Made by a program: the position numbers and the translations under genes. Positions 23,169-34,260 of a stretch of DNA of 64,000 nt are shown one piece after another (the first letter of the stretch is position 1; the number at the start of each line of letters is the position of its first letter). Origin of the DNA: Amorphophallus konjac (Eukaryota; Streptophyta; Magnoliopsida; Alismatales; Araceae); the NCBI GenBank assembly GCA_022559845.1, contig CM040128.1, forward strand, positions 77,439,247 through 77,503,246. Reading direction: 5' to 3'. The notes beneath the pieces were generated by a model. That model worked only from the letters and a program-made list of their open reading frames with translations. It did no database searches and was not told the origin of the DNA.

Positions 23169-25801
23169 AAGGAATTTCGTCCTCGAAATTCAGGACCTAG
23201 AACGACGTCCTAGAGGAAGAACACTGAACCAACTGACACGCTGTCAGGGCCCCCAGCACAGAAAACCTCGATTCTCACGAAAACACGGATCCTGAGGAAC
23301 ACAGCCAGACTCACAATCACACACAACACCTCGCTCCTCGCGCCGAGCACACCGGCCACAGAGCAGGCATATACCAAAGGACACAGTCCGGCATCACCTC
23401 AGACAATGCGAGAATCAACCATGGCACCGCAGCCACAATCTCGCTCACCGAGGAAACACAACCCTCGCCACGAGAAACAGCTACTGATTCATCCAATGGT
23501 CAGCAGACAAATGGCACATCAGCTTTACAACCAGCTGACAGGTCACACGCCCTCCTCGAGGGAGCAACCAAAATAGAGCCTCCACCAGCTCAAGCAGTCC
23601 TCTCCGCAGACCGCAACTAGCTCATCGGCTCAACACCAAGAAACACCTCACACATGGCAAGCCGAAAGCCAGACACAACACCGTGCCAACTCTTGTCAAA
23701 AGACAACCTTCGACAAAGCCCAGATCCCATCCGGAAAAGGCACATCACAGAAACGACCATCAAAGGTCTCGCTGGCACACGGCTCTCGCCACGCTCGAGC
23801 CCCAACAACCAGCATCTTCTGTCTCTGAAAAGACCATCCACTGGTCACCAACTGCTCGCCAACTCGACCCTCTCGGGAAGCACGACGAAACCAAATGACA
23901 GAACATGGCGTCTTCAGTCATCACCCTACGGGACTCAGACTTATAGGGAACCACCCCATGCTAGTCACCAAACCAGGGATAACCTTGCGACACCAATGTC
24001 CTATCAGGGACCACCAATCCGACGCCAATCTCACAAAAGGCCTCCGCCCACAGGCGTCACTCGTCCATCTGGTCTCATCAAATCCTTCGATCAATCCAAG
24101 TGGACACCCGCCAATCCCGATTCCGCCCTTACCACAGAGCCACGGGACACCACCTGACAGTGCTCACGGGTCCCTAAGCAACGAACATTCCACCGTCACA
24201 ATCCGACAAGATCGTAGAACCAACAGGAACCCACAGCCTGGCAGAGACCACATCCTCAAAGCACGATCTCATCCGAGGACACGACCGGGAACACAAGTCG
24301 GACACCAAGCCACCGACTCCGACCATCACGTCCTCGACCTCCGTCAGGCGACATTCTCAACAACCTCATCCAGGTCCGACACCGACGCCTGACACGGCTT
24401 CCATCACAGGAACATGATATTCATGCGGCGCACTAGCCAACACATTCCCCAACACTCCACCCTGCCAGTGCCAACAACCACAAAACCTCGAGCAACGGCA
24501 CGGCAACAACACGTTTCACACCGAGGAACCCATCCTCCGATGTTGAACGCGAACTCAGGAATCCACCCGTAGCAACCAACGCTACGATCCTGAACCAGTG
24601 GGTTATGGCCCACCACGCTTCCGCTGCGCACTCAAATCTCGCGCACAGCCGAGAAAGCAAACACCGCCCACCCAGCACTCATCCTTCCGGAACAGCGCCA
24701 GCACCCTCACACGACAAGGGAATGGGCACGACTTCTCACAGGCAGCCACCTTGCCAAAACAAGGAGCACGTCTCGCACGGACTTCATGGCACACAAGGCC
24801 AACCAATCCGAACACACAACGCAAGACGACGATCCTTAGCCGAACGCAATCTCTCCAACCAAGGAGAAACCAGCGCACTTCGACCAACGGAAGAACTCCA
24901 CGCTCGACCTGACCTCGAACCTCGCGCACGCTGGAAACAGCACCATCCAGCACCAAGGAAAACCATTGCTTCCATCAGGTCAGCGCCTCCGACACACTCG
25001 ACGAGTGTCACGTCGGACTACAATCACATCACCTCTCGATGCACCAGCGCTGCAATTCCTCGAACTGCAACACGGCGTGCCAAGAGCCGCATCACGAGCC
25101 ATAACGACAACCGCCGACGCTCATCCTCGAGTCCCGAACTCACCGCGGAGCCTTCCCATCTCAAACCAACTCCAGGGCGAACACAACCCATCCACTGACA
25201 GAAGCACAGGAGCAAAGACTTAACGGGACATCTCTGCCAAATCCTGCCTCGAAATCAGCAGAACGATCAGGACCGACACGTCATTTCTGACGCCACAGAG
25301 CGCGACAAGAACATCAGGCTCGACGAAACAGCAGCCCACCGAGAAGATCCTCCGCTCACCCGAGCACACTTCCCGATCAGAACGCCTCAGGAGCTGGACA
25401 AACCTCAAGCTGGAGTGGCCAAAATCGACAGCAGCTCCCTCGAAGCACGCTCACGGCCACTTAACCACGAACAGTCCGCACCAGACACCTGACCACGCTG
25501 CAGGTTCCTCGAATGCAGCACCGCGAGCTCACACCTGCTAGCAACCTCTGCCCAACTCAGCACAACCAGGGCCACCACCGATGAGGGAGAAGGCTCTCGA
25601 CCTCGATCCTTAGACCCCATGCTGGCACAAAAGTCGCGGACAGCAACCACCTTCACAGCGCCGCACAGCGCACTCAAGCTCTCAAGCGAGAAACAAGGCG
25701 AAAAACAAGCACAAAACCCTAAGCCAGCTGCCGACTGTACTGGACCTTACGGACTCTGATCACTGCAATGTTTCGAATTCCTAAGTACGCCCACAACCAC
25801 C
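23169..25801 (-). other. Internal region without coding capacity
   Basis: 2.6 kb with no gag, protease, RT or integrase motif on either strand. Short open frames on both strands are rich in Arg, Ser, Pro and Thr, as expected from GC-rich non-coding DNA. Only the inverted repeat at about 23170-23191 next to the polypurine tract recalls the end of a Tekay pol gene. Confidence 0.75.
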
Positions 25802-25813
25802 GCTCTGATACCA
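25802..25813 (-). other. Primer-binding site, initiator-Met tRNA
   Basis: Minus strand TGGTATCAGAGC lies two bases after the 5' LTR terminus CGTTACA. Confidence 0.92.
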
Positions 25814-25815
25814 GC

Positions 25816-28800
25816 TGTAACGACCCGAGAATCCGATTACCGGGAAGGCCCGATAACCCGAGACTCGCACCGCCGCCCACGAGCCGGGAGGGCTCGGAAG
25901 GGCTAAAAGGAGTGTGGAGGCACAAAGAAATAGGAAATAAAGCAGGACAACCAACGACAAGCTGAAAGAAAGAACAGCAACAGCTACAACAGAGTCCAGT
26001 CCAACAGAAAGTACAGTCTAAAGCAGTAAAAACGTACCACATGCCAAGTGAACACTCGGCCCGGCAAGCTGGCAACTGAGAACCTCCGCTCCGCACCCTC
26101 GAACCACGAGGAAGAACCGCTACACCTGAAAAGCAGGGAATGAGTCTCCAAAACAGAGACTCAGCAGGGATCCCGCGGAACCCCAACCGGAAACAACGGC
26201 GGTAGCGGAAAGGAGAGCTACAACTACAGCAGGAACAGCAAACCGGTGGCCGGTCAAAAACTCGGCACTACAGCTACTCCTACTGTACCAGAAGGCACAC
26301 CTCGATCACGCAGTCGAAGCTACCGAACCACACTAGTACCACCTACCGAAGCAAGAACACACGGCAACCACGCCGTAGAGGCCTGTCCCTCGGACACAGC
26401 CGACCTGGACACGCTGTCCAAGGTGCAACCCCGACCATCCGATCGCGGGTACCGCACAACAAGACCCAACCTCGGTAAAGCCACTAGCATTAGACCCTTG
26501 GCGCGAAAACCAACACACGCGCCACGGCGAAACAACCGAACTCAACGGTCAACACGACCGAAAACCCGAAGGTCGAAATCACGGAAACTGATAGTCTGTC
26601 ACTCCGTACTCGACAGGAGTACCACCCACTAGAAGCACAGCCGGTAGCGTCCCCTGACGTCTTACACCGCACCGCAGGTGAACCGCCTGACGTGGTAGGT
26701 CCTACCCGAGGCGCGAACACCGTACAAGTAACCACAAACAAGTAACTAGCTGGGGTCACGCCCGTCGACGTGGGTCCAACCGCCCCCAACCACGTGTGCA
26801 CACACAGACCACGCGTCCCTGGTCTGGTCCTCTGACCGGTTTTCCCCTCAGCCGGACTCTGGCTGCAAGACGTGGGGCCCGACGGCAACCGGTCCACAAA
26901 CCGCCTCTAAGGGTAAGCCCGTACACCACTCCCTGGTGCGACCAGCACACGCGTACTGGTAGGCTACGACTAGTGGAGGGTCACTGAAGGAGTAGACTTT
27001 CAACTCAACGGAAAACAACGTCCGAATCCGACGACGTACGGGGACCACCCCACGTACCGGCCCCGTCGCACGGCGACCACAGTCGGAGAAGGAACAGAAC
27101 TTGCAGTCCACGGTCACGCACGCAGCCTGCGCGAAAGTCAAGAAAACCCAAGTGACGCTAAGTCACTGGACTCTGGACAGTCCTCTAGACACACTACAGC
27201 CAACGGTCCTTGAGTCGCAAGACTCGGGGTCAAGACCGTTGCACGCAACAGCACAAGGCCGTCGATCTAGCCCAATCTCTAGGTCCAAAACCACGATATC
27301 ACGAATACCGAGACAACACACGAGTTGCCAAGACCATTCCCTTGAGAAGGGAACGCAAGGGACAAAGGCCACTCACACGGGCCACACGGAAAACACAGAA
27401 GCACGATTCCCAAGGCAGCACACAAGCCGCCACGACGATTTCCCATCTTGAAGCAAGCGGGAAACCTCCAGCCCCAGGCCGGGTAACTGGACTCGCAGTC
27501 CAAGACCAACCACGTGGCCCACATGGGAATCGCCTTCCAAAAAAACTCACGGCATGCGGGGGAGACCCCACCGCACCCACACCGATACACGGTGACTCGA
27601 TCGAGCGTAACACGAAGGCCCAGCACGCGAGAAGTCACCCGGACTCTCAACCCTACGGGCACGCTAAACGAGATAACACGGTCCTCCAGACACCCTCAAA
27701 ACACGGACACAGAAACCCACGGGTGTCAGGGACACTCACAAGACCGCAGGTCGACCACTGGGTCACAACCGGGTCGACTAGGGATCCACACATTGCGGGA
27801 CAAGGCGGAGAACACAAAAACTCGCCTCGGAACAACACAAAGCCTGACGGTCTAACCCTAGACCGTCACAGGGCTGTAACGGTCTAGGCGAGACCGTCAC
27901 ATCCACCTGGCGGCCTAACGCAGACCGTCACACGGCCCAAAGAACGCAGGATGTAACGCGCCTGGCCCAGCGCGTTACACGAATGTAACGCGCTTGCCCT
28001 GGTCCGTTACACGCCTCACGCTCTCAGCGTGAAAGCAGGATGTAACGCGCTTGCCCCAACGCGTTACACGGATGTAACGCGTCTGGCCTGGCGCGTCACA
28101 CACGCTGCCCTCCCCAACGGATAAAAACGGCTCTGACGGCCCACCCTGGGCGCGTTACAAGCATGTAACGGTCCAGAGGGCACCGTCACACCCCCAGCCC
28201 TCAGCTGGGCAACAGGGAATGTGACGCACCCACCCTGGGGCGTCACAAGGCTGTGACGCGCCAGCCCTGGTGCGTCACACGCCTGACCCGAAAACCAACG
28301 GAAGAGACTCTAACGGTCTAGCCCTGGTGCGTCACAGCACCTGGCGGTCTATCGTGGGACCGTCACACCCACAGACCACCAAGGGCCAACAGAAGGGGGA
28401 TGTAACGGCCCTGCCCAGGCGCGTTACACCAAGTGACGGCCACTGGAAGGACCGTCACTTCCTTCCGAGAACGCTACGGCGGGAAACGACCCAAAACTCG
28501 TCCCACGCCCCCATACCTCCACAGGAGAGGGGGAAAACAAGGGGGAAGCTCCCCAGAAGCCCCTAGCATGCATCTACGGCCTCGGATCGGCCTAAAACGC
28601 ACTGAAACGAGAGATCGGCCCACAAGCCCTAAAACATGGGTTTTGCCCAAAAACCCCGATTCCACCCGCTCGGCTCACCACGGCCTACGAAACTCGCGGG
28701 AAAGGAAGTGCACGAGCTGGGGAACCATCACCCTACCTCCACCGAAGATTTCGCGCCCCGAGCTCGCCGATCCGCGAAGAAACGCCGTGAAACCCTCGCC

Positions 28801-29238
28801 GGCTCGCGACCGCGCCACGAGCTCCCACGCGCCTCCACCGCCTCGATCCTCGCCCATCCTCGCCCGCGTCCTCACCCGCGCCGCCTCCGCCTCGCCCCCG
28901 CCTCGCTCCGTCGGCCGCCGGAGAAGAGAGGGGAGAAAGAGGGCGTGAGAGAAGAGAGAGAGTGTGAAAGGGAGAATGAGAGGGGGAGAGAGGAAAGGGT
29001 TAGTATATATAGGAAAACCCGAAAATTCGATAAATTCAGAAAATTACGAAAAATTACCTCCGCGATCCTCGGAAGGAACACAACGCAGTGGTACTGTCCC
29101 GGAGTCGTAGAACGCCACGGTTTGCCCTGCAAAGAGTTCCGAAGGCACATCAGGGGAAAACACGTGTAAAGCACAAAATGCACTCCGAGACCCGTTAAAA
29201 TGATCCGAAAAATATCCGAAAAAATCCGGGGCATTACA
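25816..29238 (-). repeat. 5' LTR of Tekay-type element
   Basis: Same length as the other copy (3423 bp). The internal offset is 6082 after two small indels near 25950 and 26070. Nearly identical throughout. Confidence 0.93.
27846..28458 (-). other. Array of about 15 short hairpins, LTR copy 2
   Basis: Same array as at 21764-22376, without a difference that I could find between the copies inside the array. Confidence 0.8.
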
Positions 29239-29784
29239 ACAAGAGACCTTAAATACTCAAACCCTAGATCTAGACCAAAGGACATCCACTAACACCAAAG
29301 GACATCCACTAACATTGGTCAAGGGTAGGTGGGGGACAAGCATGGGGGACAAGGAGGGGACACCCCCCTTTAAGAGTAGGTGGGGGACAAGCATGGGGGA
29401 CAAGGAGGGGGCATCCTTTACCTTTGTCTCCTTGGTCCAATGGTCCAAGTCTTCTAGAAGCCCATCTTGGGCCTTGGACCAGCCTTTTGGGCCCACATGT
29501 GTAGAAGCCCACAAGGGAGAGAGAGGCCCAATTGGGCTCCTAAAAGTTTGGAGGCCCAATTTGGAAATTGGGCTCCTTACATGAAGTGTAACCCATTTTA
29601 CAACATTGACCCATTACACTCATAAATACTCAAAATAAATACACACCAATACACTCGTAATAAACATAAAGAAACTCAATACCCAGGTGGGGACTCCATG
29701 CTATCACCTAACCACAAGGAGGTCGGCGTCGCTCAAGTCGTGCTACGTGTCTGATAACGACGGCTAGCTCTGGTGTCCTCACCA
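29239..29784 (-). repeat. 5' LTR of chromovirus derivative, proximal part
   Basis: Resumes after the Tekay-type element with the second ACAAG and is collinear with 15280-15824. It ends with CTCACCA, the inverted LTR start TGGTGAG. Confidence 0.88.
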
Positions 29785-30446
29785 GCGCCCTTTTGGGTTT
29801 TCACCTTAGCTGGGTCAGTGGCAATTTTTGCACCTAGTCGGCTCCCTGTAATGGATTTGACCAGGGCCGCTGGGGTATCTCTATTTTTAACCCCATTTTT
29901 TTTATATTTTCTTGAGACTGTCGTCCATAGCATGTTGCTATCAGGGGACGTAACCTGAGACTGGAAGGTGTGGGTAGCCGGATATTGTTCGACCATTAAT
30001 AGGGGTTTTTTAGAAATCCTCACTCCATGGTGGCGAGGGACCACTTTGTCATGGCAAGATATGACTGGAGTTATGGCTAGTGGATCAGGGATTGTATGGG
30101 GAGAACTGGGATTATAACGAAGTTGAAGGCTCTGGATTTGCAGGGCATGTAGGATGTAGGGGCAGAGAATGATAGATGCCTGGGAATGCCCCGGGATATA
30201 AGTTTATTGGGATGGTGAGTGGGGGGATTGACTGTCACAGGGACTGGTTGACCTGTGTTGTCGAAGCAAGGGCCAAAGGTTGGCCAAACTGAGCGGAAGT
30301 AATGCAAGGCCGACTGGGAATTGGAGGGTTTGTCCCGTATCCGTGCAAATGGATTGGAGACTGGCTCTGGATGAGGCTAACGGTCCACCAAGGATTAGGT
30401 GGAAGGCTGTTCTGACTGGTAGGGAGAAGAAGATTTTCTCATTATC
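29785..30446 (-). other. Tat-A 3' UTR, between hairpin copies
   Basis: Contains the rest of hairpin copy 1 (half hairpin 29785-29815; hairpin 29872-29894 with stem GGGGU/ACCCC) and about 550 bp without recognised content. An open minus-strand frame (30044-29733) crosses the junction and is not supported. Confidence 0.6.
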
Positions 30447-30660
30447 GGCTCTACCGCCCTTTCAGGTTTTCGCTAGAGCCAACCCCCTTTAGCTTTTTCC
30501 GACGCGCCCTTGCAGGTTTTCACGTCGAGGGGTTCCCCGATTTTACCTGAGGTGCCCTTTTAGGTTTCCACCTCAGTCGGGTTACTGACCTTTTTGCCCC
30601 TAGTAACCCCCTTGTGGTGAGGATGACTGGGTCTGCCGGGGCATCTCTATTTTTAGCCCC
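30447..30660 (-). other. Ordered set of five hairpins, Tat-A 3' UTR, copy 2
   Basis: In sense order: 30660-30638 (GGGGC/GCCCC), 30609-30579 (GGGTTACT/AGTAACCC), 30576-30547 (CTGAGGTG/CACCTCAG), 30527-30500 (CGACG/CGTCG with inner U-G and G-C pairs), 30480-30447 (GGCTCTA/TAGAGCC). The last three share the 14-base loop RAAACCTRMAAGGG with different stems. A consensus splice donor CAG|GTAAGT lies just upstream, near 30690. Confidence 0.8.
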
Positions 30661-30904
30661 ATTTTTTTATTTTATTTTTTTACTTACCTGGGAGCCTGGC
30701 GGCTAGACTGGTGCCGATGCAGGAGTGCCCGAGCTCCCGTGGTGACGAGAATGAGGGTAGGAGATCAGTCCCCGCAGATGCCTGGCGGCTATTCCGAAGA
30801 GCTGAGCCGGCTGGTTGACTGGGAATTGTAGACTGGGAGGATTGGCCGGTTAGATCCTTCACATGGAAGGACCGGCCTTACTGGTAGTAGCTGGGATATG
30901 CATC

Positions 30905-32188
30905 TTAGTCTGGCTGGCGCGCGAACTCGTGTTCCGGCGCATAATATAGCTTCATGTGTTTGCCGTTGAGAGGCGGGAACAATCTATGGCCTTTGTGATC
31001 AACAACCGTGTAGGCCCCACCCTCGTAGACATTCTGGATGATGTATGGACCTCGCCAATTTGGCTGTAGTTTTCCACTGGAGCGCCCTGCCATGACTTCC
31101 TTTTCCTTGATCATGACAAGGTCCCCTTGCTTGAAAGCTCGCTGCTTGACGAGCTTATCGTAGGCCCGAGCCATGCGGGCCTGGTATACTTGCAGATGTT
31201 TGTAGGCTTCGAGTCGCTTTCCTTCCAGGTTGGCGAGCTCTTCTAGCATTTTTTGGTACTCACTTTCGTCAGGACCGGCAAGGCCGGTGTGGATGGCCAC
31301 ACGGTAAGAGGCTAACTGGATTTCGATGGGGATGACTGCTTCTGTCCCGTAAGCAAGGGAGAACGGCGAGCACCCCGTGGGGGTTTTGTAGATCGTTCAA
31401 TAGGCCCATAACGCTTTGAAGACCTTTTCACCCCAATCGTGTCTTCGGTGGCTAACCATCTTAGCCAGGAGGTTGTAGAGGGTTTTGTTGAAGGCTTCCG
31501 CCAAACCGTTAGCCTGGGTGTTGTAGACCAAAGAGGTTCTCCAGTCGATGTGGAATTTGGCTGCTAACTGGTATACGGCCTTATTTTTGGATGGTGTCCC
31601 GTTGTCAGACACTATGCGACTGGGAGTACCGAATCGGTATATGATGTTGTGCCGAACGAATCTAGCCACGATTTCCCCGGTGACCTCTCGCAAGGGAAGG
31701 GCCTCCGCCCAGCGGGAGAAATAATTAGTGGCGGCCAAGATATATTTATGGCCCTTGGAAGATGGTGGAAAAGGCCCCGCGATGTCCATGCCCCACTCAG
31801 CGAATGGCCAGGTGGGGGCTGTAGGACGCAGTGGATTGGGAGGTCTTCTGGGTACTGGGCTAAAGGCTTGGCATTGATGGCATGTACGGGCATACTGGAT
31901 GCAGTCCGCGTACATGGTTGGCCAATAGAAGCCTTTGAGTTTGATGTTGTGCTTCATTCGGTCTCCGGTCTGGTGCGCGTCGCATAACCCGGAGTGAACC
32001 TCCTGCATGACGGCTCGGGCCTCGACGAGGAAGACACATCTCAAGAGAATTGACTTGTCCTTCTCGTGGATGAGCCTATACAGGGAGTCACCAATCAACT
32101 CATAATAGGTTGCTCGGTGGAGTAGCTGGACCCTTTGAGCTCGGTCAGAGGGGAGCCACCCCTTTTTGAATTTGATGATGGGCGCACG
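30905..32188 (-). pseudogene. pol: Tat-A integrase
   Basis: Integrase of the Tat element, which inserts the DNA copy into the host genome. The zinc-binding part shows H-H-C-C (HSGLCDAHQ ... CHQCQ, about 31990-31870). The core has the acidic triad in MDIAGPFP (about 31790), SDNGTP (about 31615) and NGLAEAFNKT (about 31495). The C-terminal part (31300-30905) has the Tat-type RAFKQGDLVMIKEKE and WRGPYIIQNV motifs and ends at 30905. The frame is broken by TAG after SLEEDD (32189) and TGA after FKALWAY (31397). No chromodomain is present, as expected for the Tat lineage. Confidence 0.9.
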
Positions 32189-33142
32189 CTAATCATCCTC
32201 CTCTAAAGATGTACTCTGGTCAAGGTCGTGGACCTCGTAGATGGTGAGACCGGTGTCACCTTCGAGTGAGCTCGGCATCAGCCTTCTGTGTTTGATGACG
32301 ATGTCGACCTCGCCCTCGGGCGGAAGCTTGATGGCCGCGGCCAATTTTACTAAGGCATCCGCCTGAGCGTTGCTGCTTCTGAGGATATGATCTATTTCGA
32401 AGAAATAGAACTTCTGGGTTAATCTGGTGACGGTGGTATGGTATAGAACCAACTCTGGCTTCCACACGTCATAGATGCCGAGGACCTACCGGACTATCAG
32501 CTGGGAGTCCCCGTAGGCTTTGAGGCATTTAATGCCCATGTGGAGAGCCATCTGGAGCCTAATGAGTAGAGCTCCATACTCGACTTCGTTGTTGGTCAAG
32601 GATTTCATGAGGGCACAGGAGTTGTACAAAACTCCACCCTGAGGAGTCAGGAAAACTATGCCGGCACCTGCCGTGGTGGTTGGATCCTGGTTGCTCCGGG
32701 TGATCCCTAGGGAAGCGCCATCGAAGTAGAGCTCCCAGTAAGGTACGCTGGTTGTGAGAGCGCTTGGCTGCCAATAATGCAAGACATCTCCACTCTGTTC
32801 AACTGGTTGTTGTGATTGAGCAACAGTGGTTGTGAGAGCGTTTTGCTGCCAGTAATGCAAGACATCTCTGCCCTGTTCAACCGATGGTTGTGATTGAGCA
32901 GCAAGGGACTCCTTGTCCGGGAGCTCCGAGTTGAAGGGTGAGTCGTCTGGCACTGGATGGGCTGCCAAGAATTCAGCCATACCTTGTCCCTTAATTACTT
33001 TTCTGGGGACATAGGTAATGTCGTACTCCATCAATAGGAGAGCCCACCTTCCCAGTCTGCCTGAGAGGACAAGGCGCCGAAGGAGATACTTCAGGGGGTC
33101 GTGCTTGGATATAAGCTCGGCCTGATGGGATAGGAGGTAATG
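32189..33142 (-). pseudogene. pol: Tat-A RNase H region with second RNase H
   Basis: Connects RT to integrase in the same frame. The first part (MMEYDITYVPRK, GQGMAEFLAAHP) is the end of the Gypsy RNase H and linker. From about 32740 the archaeal-type second RNase H is visible: YFDGAS, GAGIVF, NNEVEYGALL and GDSQLIV, with the Asp, Glu and Asp catalytic positions in place; this domain marks the Tat lineage. Stops lie after VKKL (33143) and after GDSQLIVR (32486). The linker holds an exact-period 78-bp tandem duplication (32751-32906). Confidence 0.88.
32751..32906 (-). repeat. 78-bp in-frame tandem duplication in RNase H linker
   Basis: Two adjacent 78-bp units starting GTTGTGAGAGCG on the plus strand (32751 and 32829) encode 26-residue repeats containing VEQxxDVLHYWQ. 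The frame is preserved. Confidence 0.88.
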
Positions 33143-34260
33143 TCACAGCTTCTTAACTGCGAACACCAATGCCAAGCAAACCTTCTCCATAGGGAAGTAG
33201 CGGTACTCAGCACCGATTAGCTTCCGGCTGAGGTAATAGAGGGGTTGCTCTTTACCTTCCTCATTGATTTGCGCCAACAGAGCTCCTAGCGAAGCGTCCA
33301 TGACAGCAATGTAAAGGATGAGGGGTTTACCCTTGATTGGTGCCCCCAGGACTGGGGGAGTAAGGAGGTACTCCTTGATTTGCTCGAAAGCCGCATGGCA
33401 TTCTGAGACCCATGTAAACGGGGCGTCTTTCTTCATTAGCTTGCTGAAAGGCGCGCACCGACCGAAGAGGTTAGAAATAAACCTCCGAATGTAGGTCAGC
33501 CTCCCTTGGAAGGACCTAAGTTTGGTGATGTTGCTGAGTGGTGGAAGTTCCCGGATTGCTTTGATCTTGCTGGGATCCACCTCGATTCCTCGGTATCGGA
33601 TGACGAAGCTGAGAAATTTGCCGCTGGATACGTCGAAGGCACATTTCATGGGGTTCATTTTGAGCCCATATTGCCGGAGATGCTCAAAGACTTGGCGAAG
33701 GTCGCGCAAATGGTCTTCGTGCCTTTTGGTCTTGATGACGAGGTCGCCAGCATAGCATTCGACGGTGTTGTGCAACATCTCATTGAATATTTTTGTCATG
33801 GTCCTTTGGTAAGTAGCGCTAACATTCTTCAAACCGAAGGGCATGCGCTTGTAGTTGAAAATCCCCTTAGGGGATCTGAAGGGTGTGTGATTCTTGTCTT
33901 TAAAGGACATCCGAATTTGATTATAACCGGATGACCCGTCCATGAAGAACAAGGCTTCATGACCGGTGGTCATGTCGACCATCATTTCTGTAATTGGAAC
34001 TGGGAAGTCATCCTTCGGACAGACTTTGTTGAGGTCCCAGAGGTCGACGTAGATGCGAACTTGACCATTCTTCTTCTTGACTGGGACTATGTTAGCGAGC
34101 CAGATCGGGTAGATGCACGGCTCGATGAAGTCAACCTCTGCCATTTTATGGATTTCGGTCGAAACCTGGAGCTGCAACTCATGGCGCATGCGCCGCTACG
34201 GTTGCTTGATCGGAGCGACTGAGGGAGAAATGGCTAGGTCGTGCTCCGCTACTGGAGGGG
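33143..34260 (-). pseudogene. pol: Tat-A reverse transcriptase, catalytic motif lost
   Basis: Gypsy RT: MRHELQLQVSTEIHKM, ANIVPVKKKNGQVRI, FMDGSSGYNQI, RMPFGLKNVSATYQRTM, then the palm motif, and thumb/RNase H segments (GFVI-type SFVIRYRGIEVDPSKI, LGALLAQ, PLYYLSRKL). The catalytic box reads Y-A-G-D (33743-33754) where RTs have Y-x-D-D, so one of the two metal-binding aspartates is replaced by glycine. A one-base frameshift near 34262 joins it to the upstream frame and a TAG lies just before MRHEL. It is therefore inactive on several counts. Confidence 0.9.

Larger units (their letters stand above)
19732..29238 (-). mobile_element. Young non-autonomous Tekay/Del-type Gypsy element (LARD-like)
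   Basis: Total 9507 bp: two 3423-bp LTRs flank 2661 bp of internal DNA. Minus orientation follows from the tRNA-Met primer site at 25802-25813 and the polypurine tract at 23155-23168. A palindromic GAATTTCG...CGAAATTC before the polypurine tract and the LTR start TGTAATGCCCC are hallmarks of Tekay/Del elements. No gag or pol motif is present, so it must have used proteins of a relative. By hand I count about eight substitutions and four short indels between the LTRs, which makes it the youngest insertion in the window. Confidence 0.92.
13662..29784 (-). mobile_element. Chromovirus (Gypsy) deletion derivative, with nested insertion
   Basis: A minus-strand element with two LTRs of about 2.17 kb around only 2.28 kb of internal DNA. 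It keeps a gag-like frame and the end of integrase with a chromodomain; protease, RT, RNase H and the integrase core are absent. The primer site next to the right LTR and the polypurine tract next to the left LTR fix the orientation. Flanks are gagcc (13657-13661) and gcgcc (29785-29789), a target duplication with one mismatch at best. The LTRs differ visibly more than those of the other pairs here, so it is older than the Tekay-type element inside its right LTR. Confidence 0.85.

Noticed and set aside
23654..25215. Long plus- and minus-strand frames in the internal region of the Tekay-type element
   Set aside because: Overlapping frames on both strands with biased composition and no gag or pol motif; probably chance.
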